The notes: generated by a model not told the origin, from the letters alone. A DNA stretch of 42,943 nucleotides from Halomonas litopenaei (GCF_003045775.1 NZ_PXNS01000020.1:1-42943), one strand, 5' to 3'. Counted from the stretch's first letter, positions 1 to 9,070 are shown. Translations and numbers: made by a program.

Positions 1-8
1 CTGATCAA

Positions 9-21
9 TTTTTAAAGAGCT
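9..21 (-). promoter_or_regulatory. boxA-like rRNA antitermination signal
   Basis: On the minus strand this reads AGCTCTTTAAAAA, followed by TTGATCAG. It closely resembles the E. coli rRNA leader boxA (TGCTCTTTAACAA), which recruits NusB/NusE antitermination factors. Its place downstream of strong tandem promoters supports the call. Confidence 0.7.
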
Positions 22-68
22 TCTCGCTTTGCAGCGCCTGTTGGCGCAGCGCCCTGCGAGGAAGGCGT

Positions 69-96
69 ATTTTACAGAATCGAAGCGCTTCGTCAA
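69..96 (-). promoter_or_regulatory. rRNA promoter, proximal
   Basis: Minus-strand -35 TTGACG (96-91), 16-bp spacer, -10 TAAAAT (74-69), followed by a GC-rich stretch as in stringently controlled rRNA promoters. Hexamers and spacer length are the same as in the promoter at 209-236. Confidence 0.7.
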
Positions 97-208
97 GGCT
101 TTCTTTTTTTCGCCGTGCAAGCGATGCCTGCAGGACCCAAGAGAAAGCGAAGCGAGCCTGACGCGCATCCTGCGATGCCGTCCTGGCGACTCCGATCGAG
201 TGGCGAGC

Positions 209-236
209 ATTTTACCGATTTCTCGTTGCCCGTCAA
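209..236 (-). promoter_or_regulatory. rRNA promoter, middle
   Basis: Minus-strand -35 TTGACG (236-231), 16-bp spacer, -10 TAAAAT (214-209). The upstream 240-290 region is rich in A and T runs, suggesting an UP element. Confidence 0.68.
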
Positions 237-337
237 GTGGAGAATTTTTCGAAGACTTAAAAAAGCCTTTTCAAAACAATCACTTTTACCACTCTTCACC
301 GCCTGTGACGTTTGCTCGTCGCCGGCAGCGGATGCGT

Positions 338-366
338 ACTTTACGGATTGGGACCGGCCTTGGCAA
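338..366 (-). promoter_or_regulatory. rRNA promoter, distal
   Basis: Minus-strand -35 TTGCCA (366-361), 17-bp spacer, -10 TAAAGT (343-338). A run of seven Ts on the minus strand lies just upstream (around 380-386). It is weaker than the two downstream copies but has the same layout. Confidence 0.5.
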
Positions 367-494
367 GCACTTCGTGTAAAAAAATTTCGACCAAAGGCTA
401 AGCCTGCCCGGCGACGGATTTTGCAGGCCCATGGGTACGCCCGGGGACAGCGCTGCCCACGCTGCCCAAGCCACCGCCCTCCCCTCGTTGGTCT

Positions 495-1976
495 CTACAG
501 CACCAGCAGATCGACAAAGCGATGAACCGGCGTCGCCGCCAGGCGCTCGGCGTCCTGATACAGCGTCATGATCTCGTCGCAACGTCCGGGGGCGAATCGG
601 GTGGCCAGGTGGCGTCGACACTTGGCCTCGAGCACCGCCATGCCCTCTTCGCGACGACGGCGATGACCAATGGGATAGGCCACCTCCACCTTGTCGGTCG
701 CACTACCATCGGTGAACACCACCCTGACCGCGTTGGCGATCGATCGCTTGTCCGGGTCCAGATAGTCCCGTGTATAGCCCTCGTCCTCGACGACCACCAT
801 CCTTGCCCGCAGCTCATCGATCTCCGGATGAGCCTGATGAAAGTCATCCTCGTAGTGCTCGGCCTGAAGCTCACCCAGCATCAGCGGTACCGCCACCATG
901 TACTGCAGGCAGTGGTCTCGATCTGCCGGGTTGGCCAGCGCCCCTTCCTTGGAGATGATGCGTATTGCCGACTCATGGGTAGTCAGCTCGATGCGCTCGA
1001 TCTCATCCAGCCGCCCCTTGACCTCGGGGTGCAGGGTGACCGCCGCCTCGCAGGCCGTCTGGGCATGAAACTCTGCGGGGAAGGAAAGCTTGAACAGGAT
1101 GTTCTCCATCACGTAGCTGCCAAACGACTGAGGCAGACGTAGACGCCGGGTGTCCTCGGGCTTCAGCGAGAGATCACGATTGGAGTGACTGAAGGAGACA
1201 TCACAGAAGCCCCACTGGGGAGCGCTCAGGACGCCGGGTATGCCCATTTCCCCGCGCATCGCGATGTCCACCAGACGCGCCGACCGCGAGGTGGCGTCAC
1301 CGGCGGCCCAGCTCTTGCGCGAACCGGCATTGGGAGCATGGCGGTAGGTGCGCAGGCTCTGACCGTCGACGAAGGCATGGGATAGCGCCGACAGCGTCTG
1401 CTCACGACTGGCGCCGCGCAGCCTGGCGATAGCGGCAGTGGACGCCACCTTGACCAGTAACACGTGGTCCAGTCCGACACGATTGAACGAGTTCTCCAGT
1501 GCCAGCACGCCCTGTATCTCGTGTGCCCGTATCATCGCATCGAGCACCTCGTGCATGACCAACGGGGCTTCGCCTCTGGCCACGCGGCACTGTGAGAGAT
1601 GGTCGGCCACCGCCAGGATACCGCCCAGATTGTCCGACGGGTGCCCCCACTCCGCCGCGAGCCAGGTATCGTTGTAGTCCAGCCAGCGCACCATGGCTCC
1701 GATATCGAAGGCCGCCTTGATCGGGTCCAGTCGATAGGACGTGCCAGGCACCCGCGAGCCACATGGCACCTGGGTGCCTTCCACCAGCGGCCCCAGATGC
1801 TTGGTGCATTCTGGGAAGCGCAATGCCAGCAGGCCACAGCCCAAGGTATCCATCAGGCAGTGGCGCGCCGTATCGAAGGCCTCGTCACTATCGATGACGG
1901 CGTCCAGCGCATAGTCGGCGATGGCCTTGAGTTCGTCGTCGTAGTCGGGACGAACATTGGATTCGACGGTGCTCAT
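495..1976 (-). CDS. prpD: 2-methylcitrate dehydratase PrpD
   Basis: MmgE/PrpD-family dehydratase of the methylcitrate cycle, which removes water from 2-methylcitrate to give 2-methyl-cis-aconitate during propionyl-CoA breakdown in the cytoplasm. The 493-residue length fits PrpD (about 483 in E. coli). Family signatures seen are RWLDYNDTW near residue 97 and EWGHPSDNLGG near residue 109. A strong ribosome site (GGAAGGAGG) precedes the ATG. It is the last gene of the leftward gntR-prpB-prpC-acnD-prpF-prpD run, 258 bp after prpF. Oddity: the operon also encodes AcnD/PrpF, which performs the same step by a different route, so the dehydration capacity looks duplicated. Confidence 0.93.
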   Translation of the reverse strand: MSTVESNVRPDYDDELKAIADYALDAVIDSDEAFDTARHCLMDTLGCGLLALRFPECTKHLGPLVEGTQVPCGSRVPGTSYRLDPIKAAFDIGAMVRWLDYNDTWLAAEWGHPSDNLGGILAVADHLSQCRVARGEAPLVMHEVLDAMIRAHEIQGVLALENSFNRVGLDHVLLVKVASTAAIARLRGASREQTLSALSHAFVDGQSLRTYRHAPNAGSRKSWAAGDATSRSARLVDIAMRGEMGIPGVLSAPQWGFCDVSFSHSNRDLSLKPEDTRRLRLPQSFGSYVMENILFKLSFPAEFHAQTACEAAVTLHPEVKGRLDEIERIELTTHESAIRIISKEGALANPADRDHCLQYMVAVPLMLGELQAEHYEDDFHQAHPEIDELRARMVVVEDEGYTRDYLDPDKRSIANAVRVVFTDGSATDKVEVAYPIGHRRRREEGMAVLEAKCRRHLATRFAPGRCDEIMTLYQDAERLAATPVHRFVDLLVL

Positions 1977-2017
1977 GTCTGCCTCCTTCCAGTGAGCGCT
2001 ATCGCCCGCTGCCGGCG

Positions 2018-2055
2018 TGCCTGTACCTGAGCCAGTGCCTGAGCCTGTGCCTGTA
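2018..2055. repeat. Degenerate 6/12-bp repeats, prpF-prpD spacer
   Basis: Short imperfect direct repeats of the form CCTGAG/CCTGTG/CCTGTA. They lie between the prpD start and the prpF stop and have no evident coding role. Confidence 0.5.
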
Positions 2056-2128
2056 TCAAGGCAGGGGCCGGGAGTCCGAGGACCAGCGTGGGCGGATGGC
2101 GAGAGGTTCGAGAATGGGGGAGAACGAC

Positions 2129-2150
2129 AGCGCCGCCTGGCGGCGGCGCT
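2129..2150 (-). other. Intercistronic hairpin between prpF and prpD
   Basis: A perfect 9-bp GC-rich stem (AGCGCCGCC / GGCGGCGCT) with a 4-base loop. No T tract follows on the minus strand, so it is more likely an mRNA-stabilising or processing hairpin behind prpF than a full terminator. Confidence 0.5.
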
Positions 2151-2234
2151 AATGCAAAAGGTCCGTTGTCAGTATCGTCGTGGTGCGCCACTGGCGCCAG
2201 TATCGACACAGGCGGGCTTCACCGGTCGAAAGCG

Positions 2235-3437
2235 TTACGAATCGAGGACGTCCGCCGGCACCCTGACCTTGCCCTCCATCAGAATGCGGGCACTGCGGCT
2301 CATGGTCGCCTCCGTGGCGGTCCATTCGCCGTCCAGCTGTTCAACTCGCGCCCCGACCCGCAGGGTGCCGGAGGGATGACCGAAGACCACCGAGCTGCGC
2401 CCCTCGTCGCCGCCGGCGGCCTGGCTGACCAGGGTCCCCGGCACCGCGGCGGCCACTCCGATGGCCACGGCCGCGGTGCCCATCATGGCGTGATGCAGCT
2501 TGCCCATGGACATGGCCCGCACCAGCAGATCGATATCGCCTTCGTCGATCTGCTTGCCGCTGGACGCCCGGTAGCCACGAGGCGAGGCGACGAAGGCCAG
2601 CTTAGGCGTGTGCTGACGGTTCGCGGCCTCCTCGAGTCTCGAGATCAGTCCCATCTTCAGCGCGCCGTGGGCCCGTAGCGTCTCGAGCCGATCGAGGGTG
2701 GCGGGGTCTGAATTGATATCGTCCTGAAGCTCGGTGCCGTCATAGCCAAGGTCGGCCGCCCTGACGAAGATGGTCGGAATACCGGCATTGATCAGGGTTG
2801 CCTGGATGCGACCTCCAGACACCACCTCCTCGGGCACCTCGAGTTCGTCCACCACCTGGCCTGTCGGGAACATCCGCCCTTCGCCGTCGGCGGGGTCCTT
2901 GAAGGCCAGGCCGATCTCGGCGGCAGGGAAGGCCACGCCGTCGAGTTCGAAGTCACCGCTTTCCTGCACCTGACCGTCCTGTATCGGCACTCGGGCGACG
3001 ATGGTCTTTTCGATGTTGGCCTGCCAGATGCGTACCTCCACCTCTCCGTCGGCAGGAATTCGCTCAGGCGGGATCAGTCCGCTCTCGATGGCGAAGGGAC
3101 CGACCGCCGAGGACAGGTTGCCGCAGTTACCGCTCCAGTCGACAAAGGCCTTGTCGATGGCCACCTGGCCGAACAGGTAGTCGACATCGTGATCCGGCGA
3201 CTCGCTGGCGCTGACGATGACCACCTTGCTGGTGCTGGAGGTGGCGCCACCCATGCCGTCGGTGTGCTTGGCGTAGGGATCGGGGCTACCGACCAGACGC
3301 ATCAGCAGGGCGTCGCGCACGGGGCCGGGCTCACGCGCGGCCTCGGGCAGGTCATCCTTGCGCAGGAATGTACCCTTGCTGGTGCCGCCACGCATGTAGA
3401 TGGCGGGAATGCGGAGCTGCGGAGCAAAACCGGCCAT
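2235..3437 (-). CDS. prpF: AcnD-accessory protein PrpF
   Basis: PrpF is the partner of AcnD in the AcnD-dependent version of the methylcitrate cycle; it has a diaminopimelate-epimerase-like fold and is known as an aconitate isomerase acting on the AcnD product. The 400-residue length fits the family (about 396). The N-terminal IYMRGGTSKGTFL and the following DGMGGATSSTSKV are characteristic. The chosen ATG overlaps the acnD stop by one base (TGATG), implying translational coupling. A GTG one codon earlier is an alternative start. Gene order acnD-prpF is conserved in bacteria using this route. Confidence 0.93.
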   Translation of the reverse strand: MAGFAPQLRIPAIYMRGGTSKGTFLRKDDLPEAAREPGPVRDALLMRLVGSPDPYAKHTDGMGGATSSTSKVVIVSASESPDHDVDYLFGQVAIDKAFVDWSGNCGNLSSAVGPFAIESGLIPPERIPADGEVEVRIWQANIEKTIVARVPIQDGQVQESGDFELDGVAFPAAEIGLAFKDPADGEGRMFPTGQVVDELEVPEEVVSGGRIQATLINAGIPTIFVRAADLGYDGTELQDDINSDPATLDRLETLRAHGALKMGLISRLEEAANRQHTPKLAFVASPRGYRASSGKQIDEGDIDLLVRAMSMGKLHHAMMGTAAVAIGVAAAVPGTLVSQAAGGDEGRSSVVFGHPSGTLRVGARVEQLDGEWTATEATMSRSARILMEGKVRVPADVLDS

Positions 3438-6028
3438 CACGCCACCTCCGATTCGAGGAAGTCCTGGGCGAAACGCTGCAGCACGCCACCGGCTTCGTAG
3501 ATCGACAGCTCCTCGAAGGTGTCGAGACGACAGGTCACCGGCACCTCGACGCTTTCTCCGTCACGCCGCTTGATCACCAGGGTCAGGCTGGCCCCGGGCT
3601 GGATGTCGCCGCGGACATCGAAGGTCTCGCTGCCGTCGATGCCGAGGGTCTTGCGCGTGGTCCCCTCCTCGAACTGCAGCGGCAGTACCCCCATGCCGAT
3701 CAGGTTGGTGCGGTGGATGCGCTCAAAGCCCTCGGCCACGATGACCTCGACACCGGCCAGACGCACACCCTTGGCAGCCCAGTCACGGGAGGAACCCTGA
3801 CCATAGTCGGCCCCGGCGATCACGATCAGCGGCTGCTTGCGCGCCATGTAGGTCTCGATGGCCTCCCACATGCGCATGACCTCGCCCTCGGGCTCGAGGC
3901 GAGCCAGTGAGCCCTGCTTGACCTCACCGTCGACCACCGCCATTTCGTTGATCAGCTTGGGGTTGGCGAAGGTCGCCCGCTGGGCGGTCAGGTGATCACC
4001 TCGATGGGTGGCGTAGGAATTGAAGTCCTCCTCCGGCAGGCCCATCTTGGCTAGGTACTCCCCCGCCGCGCTGGTCGGCAGGATGGCATTGGACGGCGAC
4101 AGGTGGTCGGTGGTGATGTTGTCCCCCAGCACCGCCAGGGCGCGCAGCCCGGTCAGCGAGCGCTCGGCGGCCAGCGCACCCTCCCAGTACGGCGGACGCC
4201 GGATATAGGTGCTCATCTCGCGCCAGTCGTACAGCGGGCTGGTGTCCTTCGACCTGTCGAAGGTGGTGTCGAACATCGGGATGTAGACGTCGCGGAAGTG
4301 CTCCGGCTTGACGCTCTCGGCGATGATCGCATCGATCTCGTCATCCGCCGGCCACAGATCCTTCAGGGTGATCGGGTTGCCCTCGGCGTCTTCGCCCAGG
4401 GCGTCCTTCTCGATATCGAAGCGCACGCTGCCGGCGATGGCGTAGGCCACCACCAGCGGCGGAGAGGCCAGAAACGCCTGCTTGGCGTAGGGGTGGATAC
4501 GCCCATCGAAGTTGCGGTTACCCGACAGCACGGCGGTGGCGTAGAGATCACGCTCGACCACCTCCTTTTGAATCACCGGATCGAGCGCACCACTCATGCC
4601 GTTGCAGGTGGTGCAGGCAAAGCCAACAATGCCGAAGCCTAGCTGCTCGAGCTCACCGAGCAGGTTCGACTCCTCCAGATACAGCTGCACCGCCTTGGAC
4701 CCCGGCGCCAGCGAGGTCTTGACCCAGGGCTTGCGGGTCAGGCCCAGCTCGTTGGCGCGCTTGGCCAGAAGCCCCGCGGCGATGACGTTGCGCGGATTGG
4801 AGGTATTGGTACAGCTGGTGATGGCGGCGATGATCACTGCGCCGTCGGGCATCTCGCCGTCCTTCTGCTCGTAAGGAGCGGCGATGCCGCGACTGGCAAG
4901 CTCTCGGGTAGAGACCCGGTTGTGCGGACTCGAAGGCCCCGCCAGGGTGCGCTCCACCTTGGACAGGTCGAAGTGCAACACCCTTTCGTAGTCGGCGTTG
5001 ACGAGGCTGTCGGCCCACAGGCCGGCGGCCTTGGCGTAGGTCTCCACCAGTTCGATCTGCTCCGGCTCGCGCCCGGTCAGCTTGAGGTAGTCGAGGGTCT
5101 GATCGTCGATGTAGAACATCGCGGCGGTGGCGCCATACTCCGGCGTCATGTTGGAGATGGTGGCACGATCACCCAGTGTCAGGTGCCCCGCGCCTTCACC
5201 GAAGAACTCGAGATAGCTCGACACCACCCGTTCGCTGCGCAGGTATTCGGTCAGCGCCAACACGATATCGGTGGCGGTGATGCCGGGCTGGGGCTTGCCG
5301 CTGAGCTCCACCCCGACGATGTCAGGCAGTCGCATGTAGGAGGCACGCCCCAGCATCACGCTTTCGGCCTCGAGCCCACCCACCCCGACGGCGATCACGC
5401 CGAGGGCGTCCACGTGGGGCGTGTGACTGTCGGTGCCCACCAGGGTGTCGGGGAAGGCCACGCCGTCACGGGCCTGGATCACCGGCGACATCTTCTCCAG
5501 GTTGATCTGGTGCATGATGCCGTTGCCGGGGGGGATCACGTCGACGTTCTCGAAGGCTTCGCGGGTCCAGTTGATGAAGTGGAAGCGGTCCTCGTTGCGC
5601 CGATCCTCGATGGCGCGGTTCTTGTCGAAGGCGCCCTCCTCGAATCCCGGGTGCTCCACCGCCAGCGAATGGTCGACGATCAGCTGGGTGGGCACCACCG
5701 GATTGACCTTGGCCGGATCCCCCCCCTTCTCGGCGATGGCGTCACGCAGGCCGGCCAGGTCGACCAGCGCCGTCTGCCCGAGGATGTCGTGGCACACCAC
5801 CCGCGCGGGGAACCAGGGAAAGTCGAGTTCGCGCTTGCGCTCGATGATCTGGGACAGCGCCGCCGTGAGATCCTCCGGTGGACAGCGGCGCACCAGGTTC
5901 TCGGCCAGCACTCGGGAGGTGTAGGGCAGTCGGTCGTAGGCGCCGGGAGAGATGGCGTCCACCGCCTCCCGGGTATCGAAGTAGTCAAGGTCGGTCCCCG
6001 GCAGGGGCTTGCGATAGTCGGTGTTCAT
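3437..6028 (-). CDS. acnD: Fe/S-dependent 2-methylcitrate dehydratase AcnD
   Basis: Aconitase-family enzyme that dehydrates 2-methylcitrate; with PrpF it supplies 2-methylaconitate for hydration to 2-methylisocitrate. The 863-residue length matches AcnD (about 865). The three 4Fe-4S ligands are visible as C406 (ITSCTN) and C472/C475 (ACTTC). The C-terminal swivel domain includes GADYGQGSSRDWAAKG. The frame is open upstream, but the start chosen is MNTDYRKPLPG, where homology-like sequence begins; the preceding 37 residues are low-complexity (MVMIVVMVM...). No strong ribosome site precedes the ATG. It lies 174 bp behind prpC. Confidence 0.94.
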   Translation of the reverse strand: MNTDYRKPLPGTDLDYFDTREAVDAISPGAYDRLPYTSRVLAENLVRRCPPEDLTAALSQIIERKRELDFPWFPARVVCHDILGQTALVDLAGLRDAIAEKGGDPAKVNPVVPTQLIVDHSLAVEHPGFEEGAFDKNRAIEDRRNEDRFHFINWTREAFENVDVIPPGNGIMHQINLEKMSPVIQARDGVAFPDTLVGTDSHTPHVDALGVIAVGVGGLEAESVMLGRASYMRLPDIVGVELSGKPQPGITATDIVLALTEYLRSERVVSSYLEFFGEGAGHLTLGDRATISNMTPEYGATAAMFYIDDQTLDYLKLTGREPEQIELVETYAKAAGLWADSLVNADYERVLHFDLSKVERTLAGPSSPHNRVSTRELASRGIAAPYEQKDGEMPDGAVIIAAITSCTNTSNPRNVIAAGLLAKRANELGLTRKPWVKTSLAPGSKAVQLYLEESNLLGELEQLGFGIVGFACTTCNGMSGALDPVIQKEVVERDLYATAVLSGNRNFDGRIHPYAKQAFLASPPLVVAYAIAGSVRFDIEKDALGEDAEGNPITLKDLWPADDEIDAIIAESVKPEHFRDVYIPMFDTTFDRSKDTSPLYDWREMSTYIRRPPYWEGALAAERSLTGLRALAVLGDNITTDHLSPSNAILPTSAAGEYLAKMGLPEEDFNSYATHRGDHLTAQRATFANPKLINEMAVVDGEVKQGSLARLEPEGEVMRMWEAIETYMARKQPLIVIAGADYGQGSSRDWAAKGVRLAGVEVIVAEGFERIHRTNLIGMGVLPLQFEEGTTRKTLGIDGSETFDVRGDIQPGASLTLVIKRRDGESVEVPVTCRLDTFEELSIYEAGGVLQRFAQDFLESEVA

Positions 6029-6109
6029 GGGCGTCACGGTCTCGGGCGCCCGAGGGCACGGCCCTCGCGGCGCGAATATGGTAGGAAGGCGGCGGAGCCA
6101 CTTGTGCCT

Positions 6110-6143
6110 GCGCATGACCATGACCACAATCATGACCATGCGC
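6110..6143. repeat. Inverted/direct repeat, prpC-acnD spacer
   Basis: GCGCATG (6110-6116) and CATGCGC (6137-6143) form inverted arms. The interior is made of repeated CATGACC units. It falls in the 174-bp gap between prpC and acnD. It could be an mRNA hairpin; no function is assignable. Confidence 0.4.
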
Positions 6144-6202
6144 GCGCCCCGCCGCTCGAGCCTCGGGATATCTTCAAGATACGTTCAGGAGAGCCCCCGG
6201 GC

Positions 6203-7330
6203 TCAGTCACGCTCTTCGATGGGTACCCATTCGCTGTGGGCCGGGCCGGTGTAGTCGGCGCTGGGGCGGATGATGCGGTTGTTCTCGCGCTGCTCGAACA
6301 CGTGGGCGCACCAGCCAGTCACCCGAGAACACACGAAGATCGGAGTGAACAGCTTGGTCGGGATATCCATGAAGTGATAGGCGCTGGCGTGGAAGAAGTC
6401 GGCGTTGCAGAACAGCTTCTTCTCGCGCCACATCACCGCTTCGACCCGCTCGGACACCGGGTACAGGCGGGTGTCGCCCACGTCGTCGGCGAGCTTCTTC
6501 GACCAGTGCTTGATGATGGCGTTGCGCGGGTCGGACTCGCGATAGATGGCATGTCCGAAGCCCATGATCTTTTCCTTGCGCTCGAGCATGCCGAGGATTT
6601 CGCGTTCGGCTTCTTCGGCGCTCTGCCAGTTCTCGATCATCGCCATCGCCGCCTCGTTGGCGCCGCCATGCAGCGGGCCACGCAGGGAGCCGATGGCCCC
6701 GGTGACGCAGGAATGCATGTCGGACAGCGTCGATGCACAGACACGCGCGGTAAAGGTCGAGGCGTTGAACTCGTGCTCGGCGTAGAGGATCAGCGAGACG
6801 TTCATCACCCTGGCATGCAGCTCGGAGGCCGGCTCGTCACGCAGCAGGTGCAGGAAGTGCCCGCCCACCGACTCGTCGTCGGTCTCGGTGTCGATGCGCA
6901 CGCCATCATGGCTGAAGCGGTACCAGTAGCAGATGATCGAGGGCAGCGCCGCCAACAGGCGATCGGAGACGTCCTGCTGCTGGCTGAAGTCGGCCTCGGT
7001 TTCCAGGTTGCCGAGCATCGAAGCACCGGTACGCATCACGTCCATCGGGTGGGCGTCCGCCGGGATCTGCTCGAGTACCGTCTTGAGCGCCTCGGGCAGA
7101 CCGCGCAGGCCCTTCAACTTGGTGATGTAGGCATCCAGCTCGCTCTGGTTGGGCAACTTGCCCTTGAGCAGCAGGTAGGCCACCTCCTCGAAGCGGGCCT
7201 TGTCCGCCAGTTCCTTGATGTCGTAGCCGCGATAGGTCAGGCCCGAGCCACTCTGGCCCACGGTGCACAGTGCGGTCGCACCGGCGCTCTGTCCCCGCAG
7301 ACCGGCTCCTCCAATCGGTTTATCAGCCAT
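6203..7330 (-). CDS. prpC: 2-methylcitrate synthase PrpC
   Basis: Citrate-synthase-family enzyme condensing propionyl-CoA with oxaloacetate to 2-methylcitrate, the entry step of the cycle. The 375-residue length fits PrpC. Catalytic residues expected of the family are visible: H221 in GPLHGGANE, H260 in MGFGHAIYR and D311 in CNADFFHASAY; the RGYDIKEL segment near residue 34 is also typical. It sits 75 bp downstream of prpB. Its place beside prpB and acnD favours methylcitrate synthase over the housekeeping citrate synthase GltA, which is longer. Confidence 0.94.
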   Translation of the reverse strand: MADKPIGGAGLRGQSAGATALCTVGQSGSGLTYRGYDIKELADKARFEEVAYLLLKGKLPNQSELDAYITKLKGLRGLPEALKTVLEQIPADAHPMDVMRTGASMLGNLETEADFSQQQDVSDRLLAALPSIICYWYRFSHDGVRIDTETDDESVGGHFLHLLRDEPASELHARVMNVSLILYAEHEFNASTFTARVCASTLSDMHSCVTGAIGSLRGPLHGGANEAAMAMIENWQSAEEAEREILGMLERKEKIMGFGHAIYRESDPRNAIIKHWSKKLADDVGDTRLYPVSERVEAVMWREKKLFCNADFFHASAYHFMDIPTKLFTPIFVCSRVTGWCAHVFEQRENNRIIRPSADYTGPAHSEWVPIEERD

Positions 7331-7405
7331 GGCGTATCTCCATTTTCGTCATTGGTCGTTGTTATAAAAAAGGCATGAAAGGCGTGCTGGACGCCCGAGG
7401 GTCTC

Positions 7406-8299
7406 TCAGTCCTTGCCCTCGTCGAACAGCGCGTCGAGCTTGCGCTCGAAGTCGTGGTAGCCCAGCACGTCGTAGAGTTCGTCGCGGGTCTGCATGGTGT
7501 CGACCACGTCGCGCTGGTGTCCGTTGTCGTGAATGCTCTGGTAGACCTTGAGCGCGGCAGCGTTCATGGCGCGGAACGCCGACAGCGGGTAGAGCACCAT
7601 GCTGCACCCCACCTCGGCCAGTTCCTGCTGACTGAACAGCGGGGTGGCGCCGAATTCGGTGATGTTGGCCAGGATCGGGGCATCCACCCGCTCGCAGAAG
7701 GCGCGATAGTCGTCGAGGGTGTGCACCGCCTCGGCGAAGATCGCATCGGCACCGGCCTCGATGCAGGCGTTGGCACGGTCGATGGCCGCGTCGAGTCCTT
7801 CCTTCTGGAAGGCATCGGTACGGGCGATCAGGTAGAACTCCGGATCGATGCGCGCGTCGGCAGCAGCCTTGACCCGATCCACCATCTCCTGCTGGGACAC
7901 GATGGCCTTGTTCGGGCGATGGCCACAGCGCTTCTGCGCCACCTGGTCTTCCAGGTGCACGGCAGCGACCCCGGCCCGCTGCATCTCCTTGACCGTACGC
8001 CCGATATTGAAGGCGCCCCCCCAGCCGGTATCGATGTCCACCAACAACGGAAGGTCACTGGCCCCGCAGATGCGATGGGCGTCTTCCACCACATCGTTCA
8101 TGGTGGTCATGCCCAGGTCCGGCAACCCGAAGGAAGCATTGGCAACGCCACCGCCGGACAGATAGATCGCCTGATGCCCGACCCGCTCGGCCAGCATCGC
8201 GGTGTAGGCGTTGATGGTGCCGACGATGGGCAGCGGGCTATTGGCGTTGAGCGCCGCACGAAAGCGGGCACCAGGGGTCGAAGTGGACGAAGATGTCAT
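7406..8299 (-). CDS. prpB: 2-methylisocitrate lyase PrpB
   Basis: Cleaves 2-methylisocitrate to pyruvate and succinate, the last step of the methylcitrate cycle. The 297-residue length is usual for PrpB. The isocitrate-lyase-family signature KRCGH is at residues 123-127 with catalytic C125, and the metal-binding DIDTGWGG is at 88-95. The GGAG ribosome site lies 10 bp before the ATG. It is the first structural gene of the operon, 28 bp after the gntR-family regulator. Confidence 0.95.
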   Translation of the reverse strand: MTSSSTSTPGARFRAALNANSPLPIVGTINAYTAMLAERVGHQAIYLSGGGVANASFGLPDLGMTTMNDVVEDAHRICGASDLPLLVDIDTGWGGAFNIGRTVKEMQRAGVAAVHLEDQVAQKRCGHRPNKAIVSQQEMVDRVKAAADARIDPEFYLIARTDAFQKEGLDAAIDRANACIEAGADAIFAEAVHTLDDYRAFCERVDAPILANITEFGATPLFSQQELAEVGCSMVLYPLSAFRAMNAAALKVYQSIHDNGHQRDVVDTMQTRDELYDVLGYHDFERKLDALFDEGKD

Positions 8300-8327
8300 G
8301 GGGGGCTCCAGTCAGGGGAAAGTAAGA

Positions 8328-9065
8328 TCAGGTCACCAGGCCGTTGCCGGCGACCACCTGGGGTTCGTCGCGCCCCTCCAGCGAGGCGGCGTAGCGCGCC
8401 ATCACGTTCTCGCGGGAAGCGCTGACGTGGCGACGCATCAGCAGCTCCGCCAGCTCGGCGTCACCCGCCTCGATGGCGTCGACGATACGGTGGTGCTCGA
8501 CGAAGGCCTTCTGCGGACGTGCACCGCTGGCGCTGAACTGGGTGCGGTACATCCGGACCAGGTAATAGAGGTCGTCGCACAAGAGGGCCATCAGCATGCG
8601 ATTGTGGCTGCCCACCACGATACGATAGTGGAAGTCCAGATCGCCCTCGCGCTGATAGTAGGCCTCACCGCTGGCCAGATCAGCCTGCTTCTCGTGCACT
8701 GCCAGCACTTCTCGGAGGCCGGCGATCTCGCTGGCGGTCATATGCTCGGCGGCGATCCTGGCGGCCATGCTTTCCAGCGCCTCGCGCACGTCGAACAGCT
8801 CCATCAGCTCCTTCATCGACAGCTTGACCACCCTGGCACCCACATGGGGTACCCGTTCGATCAGCCGGTGAGCCTCGAGTCGTCGCATGGCCTCGCGCAG
8901 CGGCCCACGAGAAATACCGTAGGCCTTGGACAGTCCCGGCTCGGTGATCTTGCTGCCCGGCGCCAGTTCTCCCCGGACGATGGCGTCCTGCAATTGATGA
9001 AAGACCCGCTCGGCGAGGGTTCTTACTTCGGGGGTGGCGGGGGTCTCGTATTCGGCGCTGGTCAT
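8328..9065 (-). CDS. GntR-family (FCD) regulator of the prp operon
   Basis: Transcription factor of 245 residues. The N-terminal winged helix is at about residues 16-80 (SKAYGISRGPLREAMRRLE is the recognition region), followed by a helical FCD ligand-binding domain of the FadR subfamily (conserved D and H in LDFHYRI and EHHRIVDAI). It is the promoter-proximal gene of the leftward prp operon, so it probably controls that operon and itself; 2-methylcitrate or an acyl ligand is a plausible effector but is not shown by the sequence. A perfect palindrome CATTGTCGACAATG lies 6 bp before its ATG where a ribosome site would be, suggesting autoregulation and a weak start. It replaces the sigma54-type PrpR used by enterics. 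Confidence 0.88.
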   Translation of the reverse strand: MTSAEYETPATPEVRTLAERVFHQLQDAIVRGELAPGSKITEPGLSKAYGISRGPLREAMRRLEAHRLIERVPHVGARVVKLSMKELMELFDVREALESMAARIAAEHMTASEIAGLREVLAVHEKQADLASGEAYYQREGDLDFHYRIVVGSHNRMLMALLCDDLYYLVRMYRTQFSASGARPQKAFVEHHRIVDAIEAGDAELAELLMRRHVSASRENVMARYAASLEGRDEPQVVAGNGLVT

Positions 9066-9070
9066 GGGAT

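Larger units (their letters stand above)
1..494 (-). other. rRNA operon promoter/leader region
   Basis: No convincing protein gene is seen here. Read leftward, the stretch has three sigma70-type promoters in a row, each with AT-rich sequence just upstream that could act as an UP element, then a GC-rich leader and a boxA-like antitermination signal at the left edge. This order is typical of the region upstream of a 16S rRNA gene, so an rRNA operon probably starts just outside the window. The prp operon ends at 495 and points the same way. No clear intrinsic terminator separates them. Confidence 0.7.

Noticed and set aside
380..420. Intrinsic terminator of the prp operon
   Set aside because: A T run on the minus strand follows a short AGGCT/AGCCT dyad, but the loop is too small to fold; the T run is better explained as an UP element of the distal rRNA promoter.
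1..525. Small open frames in the left 500 bp
   Set aside because: They overlap promoter elements, lack ribosome sites and have no protein-like composition.
4922..7378. 818-residue open frame on the plus strand
   Set aside because: Antisense shadow of acnD and prpC; composition rich in H, G, V and L with no domain, typical of high-GC antisense frames.
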